DNA from: Euryarchaeota archaeon UBA605
GTDB taxonomy: Archaea; Thermoplasmatota; Poseidoniia; Poseidoniales; Thalassarchaeaceae
Direction: 5' to 3'
Assembly (NCBI GenBank): GCA_002504905.1
Contig: DATY01000013.1
Coordinates: 62,001-126,000, forward strand
DNA: 64,000 bases
Shown piece by piece: positions 1 to 8,424 of the stretch; position 1 is the first letter of the stretch, and each line of letters starts with the position of its first letter. The translations under genes were made by a program, and so were the position numbers. A model generated the notes under the pieces. It made no database searches. It saw only the letters and a list, made by a program, of their open reading frames with translations, and was not told the DNA's origin.

Positions 1-2620
1 TTAGTTCTTCAGCTAAAATTTCATGGAAATCAGAAATATCAGGTCCCCCAACAATCCAGCCTGATTTACACGGTAATCTCTGTCTACGTCCTGCCTCTAC
101 TCTAACTCTTCTTCCTGATTCAGCCAGTTTCCTCACCAATGCCATTTCCTGTTCCAGTACCCAATTTTTAGGGGGCAACGTTCGATCAACTAAATTTGAA
201 CCAACTGGCCAATCAGCAAGATGAACAGATTGTCCAGTTAAATCTCTATGAATTTGGTCTGCCATGAATGGAGAAACTGGTGCCATTAATCTACATACAG
301 TTAGAAGTACTTCATTTAGCGTATGCTGACAAGCCCTCTTATCATTACTTTCGTCTTCATTCCAAAGCCTCCTTCTAGATCTTCTGACATACCAATTTGA
401 TAAATCGTTAATTACAAAATTCTCTAATTCTCTACCTGCTTTATGGAAATCCCATGAAATAAAGTACTCATGATAATTTTCTGATATTGTTGTTAATCTG
501 GATAGAATCCATCTATCTAAATGGCTCCTATCCTTTATTTCTACATAATTATCAATTTCTTCTGGATCAAAATTATCTAGAGATGCGTAATCAGAGTAGA
601 ATCGATGAACATTCCATAACGTTAGGAACATTTTTGCGTATGATTCTCTAACTCCATTTGGATCGAAGTTAGTTGGTGTCCAAGGAGCACTTTGAGTCAT
701 CATATACCACCTAACTGCATCAGAACCCTCTTTGTTAAAATGATCCCATGGATTTACTACATTTCCTCTCGACTTACTCATTTTCTTACCATCCTTGTCC
801 AATATATGGCCTAAAGAAAGGCATCTTTTGTAAGCTACATTATCGAAAACTGTCGTCGAAACAGCAAGTAATGAATAGAACCAACCTCTTGTTTGATCTA
901 CAGCTTCACAAATATAATCTACTGGAAATACACTCTCAAACTTTTCTTTATTTTCGAATGGATAATGCCATTGAGCAAAAGATGCACAACCTGAATCAAA
1001 CCAACAATCCATTACGTAAGGCTCTCTAACCATTTCACCAGAACAATTTGGATCACTACAATTTAGTTTCACATCATCGACATAAGGTCGATGTAGTTCT
1101 GGAGGCACTGGTGAATCTTCTGTTTTCATGGATATCATTTCTTCAACGCTTCCAACACAATATTCACTATTGCACTCATTGCAAATCCAAACAGGAATCG
1201 GTGTACCCCAATATCTTTCACGACTAATAGCCCAATCTTTGATATTAGATAGCCATTCACCCATTCTTTTTGTCCCAGTCCATTCCGGTGCCCATTCAAC
1301 TTCAGAATTATGTTGAATAATTTGATCTTTAACTGCGGTCATTTTTACGAACCAACTATCCATCGCATAATACAACAAAGGGTGATCAGTTCTCCAACAA
1401 TGTGGGTAATCATGAGTATAGATATGTTCACGGTATAGTTTCCCACCTGATTCTAGAAGGTCAATAATATCTGAATCGCATTCTTTAACATATCTTCCAT
1501 CTAATTTTTCGTGGGTCCCTTTGATAAATTTACCATCCATTCCAACAGTATGTTGCGCCGGAAAACCTTCTTTCATACCCAAATTATAGTCATCTTCACC
1601 ATACATTACTGCGGTATGAACTACTCCTGTACCGTCGCTTGTAGTTACAAAATCTGCTCCAACCACTGTCCATGCATTAGAATTTCTGCCATCAACAGCA
1701 CCAGGAAATAATGGTTCGTAAGATTTACCTATCAATTCAGACCCAGAAAATTCTTCTAAAACTTCCATTTTATGCCTGAGGACATTTCCTAGAAGATCTT
1801 TCGCTAGGATTAGTTCCTCGCCCAATTCAGCTCCTCCTCTTCCCTCCCAAGAGTCAGACGGTTCAGCGGTTATTTTGACCCGACAGTATACTACATCAGG
1901 GCCTACGGCTAAGCCGACATTTCCTGGTAATGTCCAAGGTGTTGTGGTCCAGGCTAAAATAGATGAATTTGAGTCACTTAGTTTAAATTTAACAAAGACC
2001 GCAGGTTCTGAAACTTCTTTGTAACCTTGAGCAACTTCATGACTAGAGTAACTTGTTCCGGTTTGAGGGCAGTAAGGTAGAACTTTATGCCCTCTAAAAA
2101 GAAGACCTTTTTCGAACATTTGTTTCAAAGACCACCATGCTGATTCAATGTAATCATCATTCAAGGTCACATATGGATCATCCATATCGACCCAGAAACC
2201 CATCCTTTCAGTCATTTCTCTCCAAGCCTGCTCATAAGTCCACACACTCTCTTTACATTTCTGATTGAATGCTTCCATCCCAAAATTTTCTATTGCTTCA
2301 TTAGACATTAAATCAAGTTGTTTTTGTACCTCAATTTCAACAGGTAGACCATGAGTATCCCAACCTGCTTTCCTTTCAACAATATGTCCCTCCATTGTTT
2401 TCCATCTACATACCATATCCTTGTAAAGTCTGGAAATCACATGATGAATTCCAGGTTTCCCATTCGCAGTAGGAGGTCCTTCAAGAAATGTAAAAGGTGA
2501 TTGTTTCGATCTCCTATTTTCAATCGAATGAACAAATGTTTTTTCTTGATTCCATAATTCAATCAATGAAGTCTCAAGAGCTACTGGGTCTAGATTTCCA
2601 GCCGCCTTCGGTACGGTCAT
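1..2620 (-). CDS. ileS: isoleucyl-tRNA synthetase, C-terminus cut by window edge
   Basis: Class I aminoacyl-tRNA synthetase charging tRNA-Ile. I translated the minus strand from the ATG at 2620; the frame stays open to base 1, giving about 873 residues, so the last part of the anticodon-binding/C-terminal region lies outside the window (family usually about 1,040 residues). Seen: the HIGH-type motif as GIHH after GPPTANGKP (around 2440-2475), GWDTHGLPVE, the editing-domain block WTTTPWTLPGN (around 1915-1955), and KMSKSRGNVVNP (around 765-800). The start is the first ATG after an in-frame stop; no strong Shine-Dalgarno site is visible. It is divergent from the HMA-DUF4396 gene at 2725. Confidence 0.96.
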   Translation of the reverse strand, partial: MTVPKAAGNLDPVALETSLIELWNQEKTFVHSIENRRSKQSPFTFLEGPPTANGKPGIHHVISRLYKDMVCRWKTMEGHIVERKAGWDTHGLPVEIEVQKQLDLMSNEAIENFGMEAFNQKCKESVWTYEQAWREMTERMGFWVDMDDPYVTLNDDYIESAWWSLKQMFEKGLLFRGHKVLPYCPQTGTSYSSHEVAQGYKEVSEPAVFVKFKLSDSNSSILAWTTTPWTLPGNVGLAVGPDVVYCRVKITAEPSDSWEGRGGAELGEELILAKDLLGNVLRHKMEVLEEFSGSELIGKSYEPLFPGAVDGRNSNAWTVVGADFVTTSDGTGVVHTAVMYGEDDYNLGMKEGFPAQHTVGMDGKFIKGTHEKLDGRYVKECDSDIIDLLESGGKLYREHIYTHDYPHCWRTDHPLLYYAMDSWFVKMTAVKDQIIQHNSEVEWAPEWTGTKRMGEWLSNIKDWAISRERYWGTPIPVWICNECNSEYCVGSVEEMISMKTEDSPVPPELHRPYVDDVKLNCSDPNCSGEMVREPYVMDCWFDSGCASFAQWHYPFENKEKFESVFPVDYICEAVDQTRGWFYSLLAVSTTVFDNVAYKRCLSLGHILDKDGKKMSKSRGNVVNPWDHFNKEGSDAVRWYMMTQSAPWTPTNFDPNGVRESYAKMFLTLWNVHRFYSDYASLDNFDPEEIDNYVEIKDRSHLDRWILSRLTTISENYHEYFISWDFHKAGRELENFVINDLSNWYVRRSRRRLWNEDESNDKRACQHTLNEVLLTVCRLMAPVSPFMADQIHRDLTGQSVHLADWPVGSNLVDRTLPPKNWVLEQEMALVRKLAESGRRVRVEAGRRQRLPCKSGWIVGGPDISDFHEILAEEL

Positions 2621-2697
2621 ATCAACGCCGACAGTAGATGCTTTCTTGAACGTGACTAATCGAGAAAAAGTAGATTAGGAAATAACCACGACTTCAA

Positions 2698-2707
2698 AAG
2701 GTATAAC
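2698..2707 (+). promoter_or_regulatory. TATA-like box for the HMA-DUF4396 gene
   Basis: The sequence AAGGTATAAC lies about 20-27 bases before the ATG at 2725, the spacing expected for a leaderless archaeal transcript. It sits in the roughly 100-base divergent gap with ileS. Confidence 0.4.
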
Positions 2708-2724
2708 CTCGTGCGTTTAATTAC

Positions 2725-3375
2725 ATGTCAGAGTCGCTATCGATAGATATTGGAGGAATGACCTGTGATGGTTGTTCAGGTAAAGTGAAAAAGGCCCTCG
2801 AAAGTATTACTGGAGTGATTTCCGCTGATGTTTCACATGAATCCGGAGTAGCAGTAATTGAACACAAAAATGTATCAAAAGAAGTATTAATTTCTAACAT
2901 TAAGTCAACTGGCTACACTGTTGATGGAAAGGGTGAAGATTTCCATTGGAGGGATGGAAGTGTTTGGAAACAATCTGCTCATAATACCAAGTGGTGTTTG
3001 ATAGGCTGTAGTATTGGTGATTTTGGTACAATTGCTGCATTCCAATTAATCCCTTATCTTGCTGATCTTGGCTGGTCTGCAATGTCTATAATGATGCTTG
3101 CAATGTTCAATGGAATCATGACCTCCATCGCACTTGAGACCTTCATCTTAATCAAACAGATGGGGGGAATTAGAGAAGCATTTAGAGTAGCTATTGGAAT
3201 GTCTCTTATTTCGATGATTGCAATGGAATCTTCGATGAATGCTACAGATCTTCTAATTATGGGGGAGCCTACATTGACATGGTGGGTTATTCCGATTATG
3301 TTGTTCGTAGGATTCATTACTCCATGGCCATACAACTATTGGCGTCTAAAGAAGTATGGAGTTTCATGTCATTAA
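2725..3375 (+). CDS. HMA metal-binding domain fused to DUF4396 membrane domain
   Basis: A 216-residue protein. Residues 1-70 form a heavy-metal-associated (HMA) domain with the metal-binding motif MTCDGC (cysteines 14 and 17), as in CopZ and copper ATPase N-termini. From about residue 80 it continues as a DUF4396-like membrane domain (WKQSAHNTKWCLIGCSIGDFG followed by three to four hydrophobic segments and a PWPYNYWRLKKYG ending). DUF4396 has no established function; the fusion suggests handling of copper or a similar soft metal at the membrane. This is inference from the domain pair. It ends 13 bases before the preferred nadE start, so the two may be co-transcribed. Confidence 0.8.
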   Translation: MSESLSIDIGGMTCDGCSGKVKKALESITGVISADVSHESGVAVIEHKNVSKEVLISNIKSTGYTVDGKGEDFHWRDGSVWKQSAHNTKWCLIGCSIGDFGTIAAFQLIPYLADLGWSAMSIMMLAMFNGIMTSIALETFILIKQMGGIREAFRVAIGMSLISMIAMESSMNATDLLIMGEPTLTWWVIPIMLFVGFITPWPYNYWRLKKYGVSCH

Positions 3376-3388
3376 GAGAGGGAGAACT

Positions 3389-4162
3389 ATGAGTGATTGG
3401 GATTACTTAGCTGAAGATATCTCAGATTGGATTTTGAAATATGCTGAACAAAATAATATTTCTACTCTTGTAGTTGGAGTTTCAGGAGGTATTGATTCAG
3501 CAGTAACATCAACTCTTTGCGCAAAAACTGGAATGAAAACAATCGTAATTAATATGCCGATTAATCAAGATGTATCTCAATATGACCTTTCAAATCAACA
3601 TATTGAATGGTTGACTTCGAGGTGGAGTAATGTAGAAGGTCATATTATTGATTTGACAGAAACATACGAAATTTTTCGTTCAAAACTAACTGATTACAAT
3701 GTGTCCGAACTTTCAATGGCTAACACCAGAGCTAGAATTAGAATGTCTACTCTTTATGCTTTAGCAGGTTCTAATAATGGAATAGTAGTTGGAACTGGAA
3801 ACAAGGTTGAAGATTTTGGGATTGGCTTTTACACAAAATATGGTGATGGTGGTGTAGACATTTCACCAATAGCAGATTTATATAAATCAGAAGTTTATTC
3901 ATTAGCGAAATCCTTAGAGATAATTCAATCTATTCAAGATGCTTCTCCAACAGATGGACTTTGGAATGATGGGAGAACTGATGAAGAACAAATTGGTGCT
4001 ACATATGAAGAATTAGAGTGGGCTATGAAAGAAATTGAAAACCCCTCCCCTGCCTCAAAACTTAGTGATAGACAGATAGAAGTAATGGAAATATATTTGA
4101 AATTTAATCGAATTAATTCACATAAGATGAATCCAATTCCTATTTACATGCTTAATCGCTAA
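3389..4162 (+). CDS. nadE: ammonia-dependent NAD+ synthetase
   Basis: Converts deamido-NAD+ to NAD+ using ATP and ammonia. About 257 residues, with the N-type ATP pyrophosphatase loop SGGIDS (residues 32-37) and the conserved block GTGNKVEDFG...KYGDGGVDISPIADLYKSEVY. No glutaminase domain is present, so it is the short, ammonia-using form common in archaea. I chose the ATG at 3389, which has a purine-rich ribosome site (GAGAGGGAGAA) just upstream; an ATG at 3356 would add 11 residues and overlap the previous gene. NadM at 29685 supplies another step of the same pathway. Confidence 0.93.
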   Translation: MSDWDYLAEDISDWILKYAEQNNISTLVVGVSGGIDSAVTSTLCAKTGMKTIVINMPINQDVSQYDLSNQHIEWLTSRWSNVEGHIIDLTETYEIFRSKLTDYNVSELSMANTRARIRMSTLYALAGSNNGIVVGTGNKVEDFGIGFYTKYGDGGVDISPIADLYKSEVYSLAKSLEIIQSIQDASPTDGLWNDGRTDEEQIGATYEELEWAMKEIENPSPASKLSDRQIEVMEIYLKFNRINSHKMNPIPIYMLNR

Positions 4163-4170
4163 TTTAAATA
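4163..4170 (+). promoter_or_regulatory. TATA box for the PH-domain gene
   Basis: TTTAAATA ends 22 bases before the ATG at 4193, a good match to an archaeal TATA box with a leaderless start. Confidence 0.5.
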
Positions 4171-4192
4171 GTAAATCATCTATCCACTATTC

Positions 4193-4714
4193 ATGGAATC
4201 CATTGGATACGCTGACAGTGGCCATAAGATGGCAGTAGAATTTGATAGAAAAATAATTATTTATTGGTGGTTGACTGCAAATATAGGACTTCTTAGTACA
4301 ATCATAGGAATCCCTCTAATGTTATTCTGGGTTCCATTTGGATGGATTATTCATCAAAAGCAGTATAATCACATGTCAGCCGCACTAACTGAACGTTCAG
4401 TAAATATGCGTATGGGTTGGATTTTCAAGAAACAGCAGAATATTGCTTTAGATAAATTAACGGATGTATCTATTCATGAGGGGCCCTTGTTGAAAGCGTT
4501 TGGAGTTGTTAGAATGCAATTCGAAACTGCTGGCGCCGCTCCATTCATTTTGACAGGTGTCAAAAATTCCGAAGAGTTTCGTGATTTGGTATTAGAACAA
4601 AGAGATTCTTTAGTTTCTAACTCCATTCCAGATAATAATAATGTAGGTTCAGAGAATGTGTTTGTTGAAATAAGAGATCTATTGAAAAGTATTGATTCTA
4701 AACTAAGTGAATAA
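4193..4714 (+). CDS. bacterial PH domain (YdbS-like) membrane protein
   Basis: A 173-residue protein with one long hydrophobic hairpin (about residues 25-50) followed by a YdbS/DUF304-type bacterial PH domain. The typical phrase QQNIALDKLTDVSIHEGPLLKAFG is present in segments, followed by an FETAG strand. Proteins of this type sit in the membrane with the PH fold facing the cytoplasm; their exact role is unknown. The C-terminal 35 residues look like a short helical tail. A TATA box at 4163 supports the start. The stop codon is directly adjacent to the stop of the convergent gene on the other strand. Confidence 0.75.
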   Translation: MESIGYADSGHKMAVEFDRKIIIYWWLTANIGLLSTIIGIPLMLFWVPFGWIIHQKQYNHMSAALTERSVNMRMGWIFKKQQNIALDKLTDVSIHEGPLLKAFGVVRMQFETAGAAPFILTGVKNSEEFRDLVLEQRDSLVSNSIPDNNNVGSENVFVEIRDLLKSIDSKLSE

Positions 4715-5272
4715 TCACCAAGGAAACTTCACTGACCAAATTATTAGATCATTTAGTATACATTGTATAGAAATCAAAAATGCACCCAATAGCATCATTT
4801 GTGAGCCTTGAATGCCATCGACATAAGCGCTGTAGGCTATCAATCCCAACATAATGTTACCAATTGAAGTAATAAGTAATGTCCCAACAACAATGATTGG
4901 AGTCCAAGAATAATCATTAGATAAATGATAAGATGTACTTTCTAACCAAAGTGCAGAAGGTATTAGAAATAGAGCGTAAGCAAGTAATAATCTTTCCATT
5001 CCTGATCCATCAGAATCCGACCAAGGCCATCTTAGATTTTCTAATTCTGAAATCTCTAATTGAAACAAAGTTATCCACCAGTAAATCAGATATCCTAGGG
5101 CTGCTACAAACATGAATGGTACGATATATCTCTGCCAAGACTCGGGAATTCCGCCCCATAATTTCATCGGATCCGTTGATTTTGAAACACCATAAACATA
5201 TGATAAAAGTACAATCAAACCACTAATAATTGTAAAAATTCGTACAAAGTCTCTCGATACATCCATACACAT
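4715..5272 (-). CDS. predicted multi-pass membrane protein, unknown function
   Basis: I do not recognise this family. The 185-residue protein has five or six hydrophobic segments (about residues 10-25, 50-70, 90-110, 120-145, 148-180) and no charged catalytic motif. It is convergent with the PH-domain gene with no gap between the stop codons, and divergent from the SOUL gene. Several other unrecognised small membrane proteins of this kind occur in the window. Confidence 0.65.
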   Translation of the reverse strand: MCMDVSRDFVRIFTIISGLIVLLSYVYGVSKSTDPMKLWGGIPESWQRYIVPFMFVAALGYLIYWWITLFQLEISELENLRWPWSDSDGSGMERLLLAYALFLIPSALWLESTSYHLSNDYSWTPIIVVGTLLITSIGNIMLGLIAYSAYVDGIQGSQMMLLGAFLISIQCILNDLIIWSVKFPW

Positions 5273-5351
5273 CGGAGAAGATAGTCATTCATAATTAATT
5301 GTTCAAATGTACATTACAAAGTACCAATACCAAAGGCTTCCTCGAAGATGC

Positions 5352-5909
5352 ATGGTTGAAACTTTGGAAGAACCAAAATATCAACTTATTAGAAATTTTG
5401 ATGATTTTGAGATAAGACTTTACAGTGAAGTGATACAAGCTCGAGTTTCGAGAGAAATAGGACAAAATTTTACCCCTTCAAGTAACTTTAGAATTTTAGC
5501 AGGATATATTTTTGGAAACAATAAGTCCAATGAAAAAATTGCTATGACTTCTCCGGTGGAAATGTGGGATACTGAAAATACTATGAATATGGCATTTACT
5601 ATGCCGTCAAAACATAGTTTTATGAATTTACCAGAACCTAATGATCCAAAAGTAAAAATTGACAAAGTTCCTGAAAGATTGGTTGCAGTAAAGAGATTTT
5701 CAGGATTCTATGGTTCGAGTAAAGTAAGTAAAATAGCTAGAAAATTGAATAAATCATTGCTAGAAAGAAATCTTGAGTCTGAAGGAAGTTATATTCTAGC
5801 AGTATATGACCCGCCAACTAAGTTACCATTTTTTAGAAGAAATGAAATTTTAATTCCAATAAAAGAAATAGATTATTCAGAAGAAATAGGTTCAGAGGGA
5901 TTATTATGA
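5352..5909 (+). CDS. SOUL family haem-binding-like protein
   Basis: SOUL/HBP family protein of about 185 residues. It opens with the family pattern VETLEEPKYQLIRNFDDFEIRLY, contains FRILAGYIFGNNKSNEKIAMTSPVEMW and ends with the YILAVYDPP...FFRRNEILIPI strand. Family members bind haem or tetrapyrroles or act as stress proteins; archaeal roles are not established. I prefer the ATG at 5352 because the homologous region starts there; an upstream ATG at 5307 would add 15 residues with no family resemblance. The 3' end overlaps the next gene by four bases (ATGA), indicating translational coupling. Confidence 0.85.
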   Translation: MVETLEEPKYQLIRNFDDFEIRLYSEVIQARVSREIGQNFTPSSNFRILAGYIFGNNKSNEKIAMTSPVEMWDTENTMNMAFTMPSKHSFMNLPEPNDPKVKIDKVPERLVAVKRFSGFYGSSKVSKIARKLNKSLLERNLESEGSYILAVYDPPTKLPFFRRNEILIPIKEIDYSEEIGSEGLL

Positions 5910-6622
5910 GTATGCAGAGATGTGGTGGAGATGAAGTCTTGAAGTCTATTGAAGATGGAGAGGAAGTTAGTTTAATTCTTGTTAAAAGAGATACTCAATC
6001 GATTAAAATTAGTAAGATTTTGAATTATGCCGAGGAACTAGCAATTAGAGTAATTTATGGTTCAGAAAATGATTTATGGCGTATGTCCAGAAATAATTCG
6101 AATGGAACCCCCGATATACTATGTTTAGTTGGCCGTAATCCTGAATCGTCAATGGATGAGGTTTTATCCAAGGGGGGACTAATTTGGTTACTTGCAGGAG
6201 CATCTTATCCAGTTAACATTGGCTTTTGCATAAGAACTGCCGAAGTCTCAGGTGCTGATGCCGTAGTTATCGACGCCGAATTAAACAATCAAGAAAGAAG
6301 CGCTGCAAAACGTGCTTCAATGAAGGCTCATAGATTCTTGCCTTTATTTTGGACTTCAGGTGTAGAGTTCATTTTAAAGGCTAGAGAGTGTGGTTTTAGA
6401 ATAATTTCAGTAGAAGATATTGGTGATTCTACTCCATGGGATGTTGATATGACTGGGGATGTTATTTTGGTTGTAGGTGGAGAGAGGAATGGCATCTCTG
6501 AGAATATATTGAAACTCTCAGATGATGTTATTAAAATTCCAATGTCTGGTTTTGTACCTTCGTTTAATCTTCAGGCTCCATTAAGTTATGTTGCTATTGA
6601 AGCTCAGAGACAGAGAAGCTGA
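5906..6622 (+). CDS. TrmH/SpoU family RNA 2'-O-methyltransferase
   Basis: A 238-residue SPOUT methyltransferase that uses S-adenosylmethionine to methylate a ribose 2'-OH in tRNA or rRNA. The three family motifs are seen: N-I-G-x-x-x-R-T (PVNIGFCIRTAEVSGAD), the cofactor-knot strand VVGGERNGIS, and IPMSGFVPSFNLQAP, which is the usual IPM-G-x-x-S-L-N motif with F in place of L. The N-terminal 85 residues look like a substrate-binding domain. The target RNA cannot be deduced. The gene overlaps the SOUL gene by four bases. Confidence 0.88.
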   Translation: MSMQRCGGDEVLKSIEDGEEVSLILVKRDTQSIKISKILNYAEELAIRVIYGSENDLWRMSRNNSNGTPDILCLVGRNPESSMDEVLSKGGLIWLLAGASYPVNIGFCIRTAEVSGADAVVIDAELNNQERSAAKRASMKAHRFLPLFWTSGVEFILKARECGFRIISVEDIGDSTPWDVDMTGDVILVVGGERNGISENILKLSDDVIKIPMSGFVPSFNLQAPLSYVAIEAQRQRS

Positions 6623-6678
6623 TAATTTTCTTATTTTCACCTTTATGATTTATTGAGTCTCTGTACCGCCCGCTGTTT

Positions 6679-8424
6679 ATGAATGTGCCAAGCGAGTTAA
6701 TTTCGATGCTTGATGGCGAACATGGTACAACCAAACAGAAAGCAGCCAGGCTTGTCATAGATCTTGCATCTAGTGCGGGAGCAACTGATTTCGTACGTTG
6801 TGAGCATTCTCATGTTTCAGGAGTAAGTGTAATAACAGGCGGACACGGACTTCGTCGCTTTCTTTCAGACTTGGCTGGAGATGATAAGGGAACTGTTTCA
6901 ATACCCACGACTCTTAACTCAGCAGGTTGTGATAGAGAAAAAATGGAAGAGATGGAAATCGATTATCCAGATTTCTTGAAATATCAATTTGAGATAATTG
7001 ATGCTTATAGTAATCTTGGAATCGATGCGACACTATCTTGCACGCCTTATGATAGAGGAATCGACTTAGCAGAAGGGATTGGTTCCTGGGCTGAGTCTAA
7101 TGCTGTTTGTTTCTCTAATTCTTATACTTCTTTGATTACAAATAGGGAATCTGGATTATCGGCATTAGCGACAGCACTGACAGGATGGGCTCCACTTTGG
7201 GGACTTCATATCGAAGAAAATCGGGTACCCAATATTCATGTTAAGGTTGAATGTCCAATGGAATATATTTCAGATTGGAGTGTTTTAGGGGATTGGATTG
7301 GAAAGCAAATAAGGCCCGAATGGAGAATGCCATGGGGGATGATGCCCCATATTTCCGGGCTCCCTGATAATGCGAGTTTTGAAATGAAAAAAGCGTTGAC
7401 TGCAGCAGCGGCAAATTATGGTTGCCCAATGCTCTGGGCTGATGGATATACCAATGATTCTCCAATTTTTGATAACTATCAAGGTGAATTAATTTTCACT
7501 GAAAATGATTTACAACTAAGGTATGAAGAATTATCTCCAAAAGGTATTGTTGATTTGGTAGTAATTGGTTGTCCGCAAGCCAGTGTTGGTGAAGTCAGAG
7601 CAACAGCATCTTATGTTCGTTCCAAGATGGAAAATGGGGAAAATATTCCTGAAAAGCGCCTATGGATTTTCACTAGTGGTCATAATTATGATATTCTAGA
7701 ATCTGATGGTACTATAGATTTGCTAGAAGAAGCGGGTGCTTTAGTATTGAAAGATACATGTCCAGAAGTAACACCGTATAATAGGAAAAAATTTAATCAT
7801 ATCTTGACTAATTCTCTCAAGGCTGAACATTATCTTACTTCAGGACTAAATAAAATGCCGACTAGTGTTTCAACAATTTCTGATTGTGTAGATCATGCAT
7901 TTAACCCTAATTTAATTACTGATCCGAGACCGACTTTAGAATCAATTAAAGTCAAACCAATGTTTTCAAATAAGAAGCATAGGATTGGAGATTTGGAGAT
8001 AAGTGGTAAGAGCCTCCCCAGTCAAAAAGAATGGTCAATAGAAGGAAGAGCCTTAGTTACTGATGTTCCTATAACTTATCTCGGATACGTAAATAGGGAT
8101 ACTGGGGTAATTGAAGAGAGAGGCCACCCACTTGACGGAATTGCCATAGAAGATACTATTCTAATTTATCCAAAAGGTTCAGGATCAACCGTAGCTCCAT
8201 TCGTTTTAATGGGATTAATATATACTGGTAAAGGCCCTAAGGCAATAGTAAATTGTGACGTTTGTCCACTTACTTTACCGGCTGCTTCGCTACTAAATGT
8301 TCCTTACGCTCATGGTTTTGAATTAAATCCCACATTGGAAGTTAATACTGGAGACCGAGTTTTAATGAAGCTTACCGATGGAGTTGTTAGTCTTTCAGTC
8401 ATATCTCGTGTAAGCGAGGATTGA
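6679..8424 (+). CDS. aconitase X, catalytic and swivel domains fused
   Basis: A 581-residue [4Fe-4S] dehydratase of the aconitase X family. Residues about 1-410 are the large catalytic domain (EHGTTKQKAARL, CEHSHVSGV, FSNSYTS, IGCPQAS, DTCPEVTPYN, with conserved cysteines) and residues about 445-575 the small swivel domain (ALVTDVPITYLGYVNRDTG, GSGSTVAPFVL, NCDVCPLTLPAAS). In many archaea two separate subunits form phosphomevalonate dehydratase of the modified mevalonate pathway; single-chain forms are better known as cis-3-hydroxyproline dehydratases. Both reactions are possible here; the presence of isoprenoid genes elsewhere in the window is only suggestive. It overlaps tgtA by four bases (or abuts the second ATG). 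Confidence 0.88.
   Translation: MNVPSELISMLDGEHGTTKQKAARLVIDLASSAGATDFVRCEHSHVSGVSVITGGHGLRRFLSDLAGDDKGTVSIPTTLNSAGCDREKMEEMEIDYPDFLKYQFEIIDAYSNLGIDATLSCTPYDRGIDLAEGIGSWAESNAVCFSNSYTSLITNRESGLSALATALTGWAPLWGLHIEENRVPNIHVKVECPMEYISDWSVLGDWIGKQIRPEWRMPWGMMPHISGLPDNASFEMKKALTAAAANYGCPMLWADGYTNDSPIFDNYQGELIFTENDLQLRYEELSPKGIVDLVVIGCPQASVGEVRATASYVRSKMENGENIPEKRLWIFTSGHNYDILESDGTIDLLEEAGALVLKDTCPEVTPYNRKKFNHILTNSLKAEHYLTSGLNKMPTSVSTISDCVDHAFNPNLITDPRPTLESIKVKPMFSNKKHRIGDLEISGKSLPSQKEWSIEGRALVTDVPITYLGYVNRDTGVIEERGHPLDGIAIEDTILIYPKGSGSTVAPFVLMGLIYTGKGPKAIVNCDVCPLTLPAASLLNVPYAHGFELNPTLEVNTGDRVLMKLTDGVVSLSVISRVSED

Noticed and set aside
5420..5665. Minus-strand open frame of 81 codons inside the SOUL gene
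   Set aside because: Shadow frame; the plus strand encodes a clear SOUL protein across the same bases.
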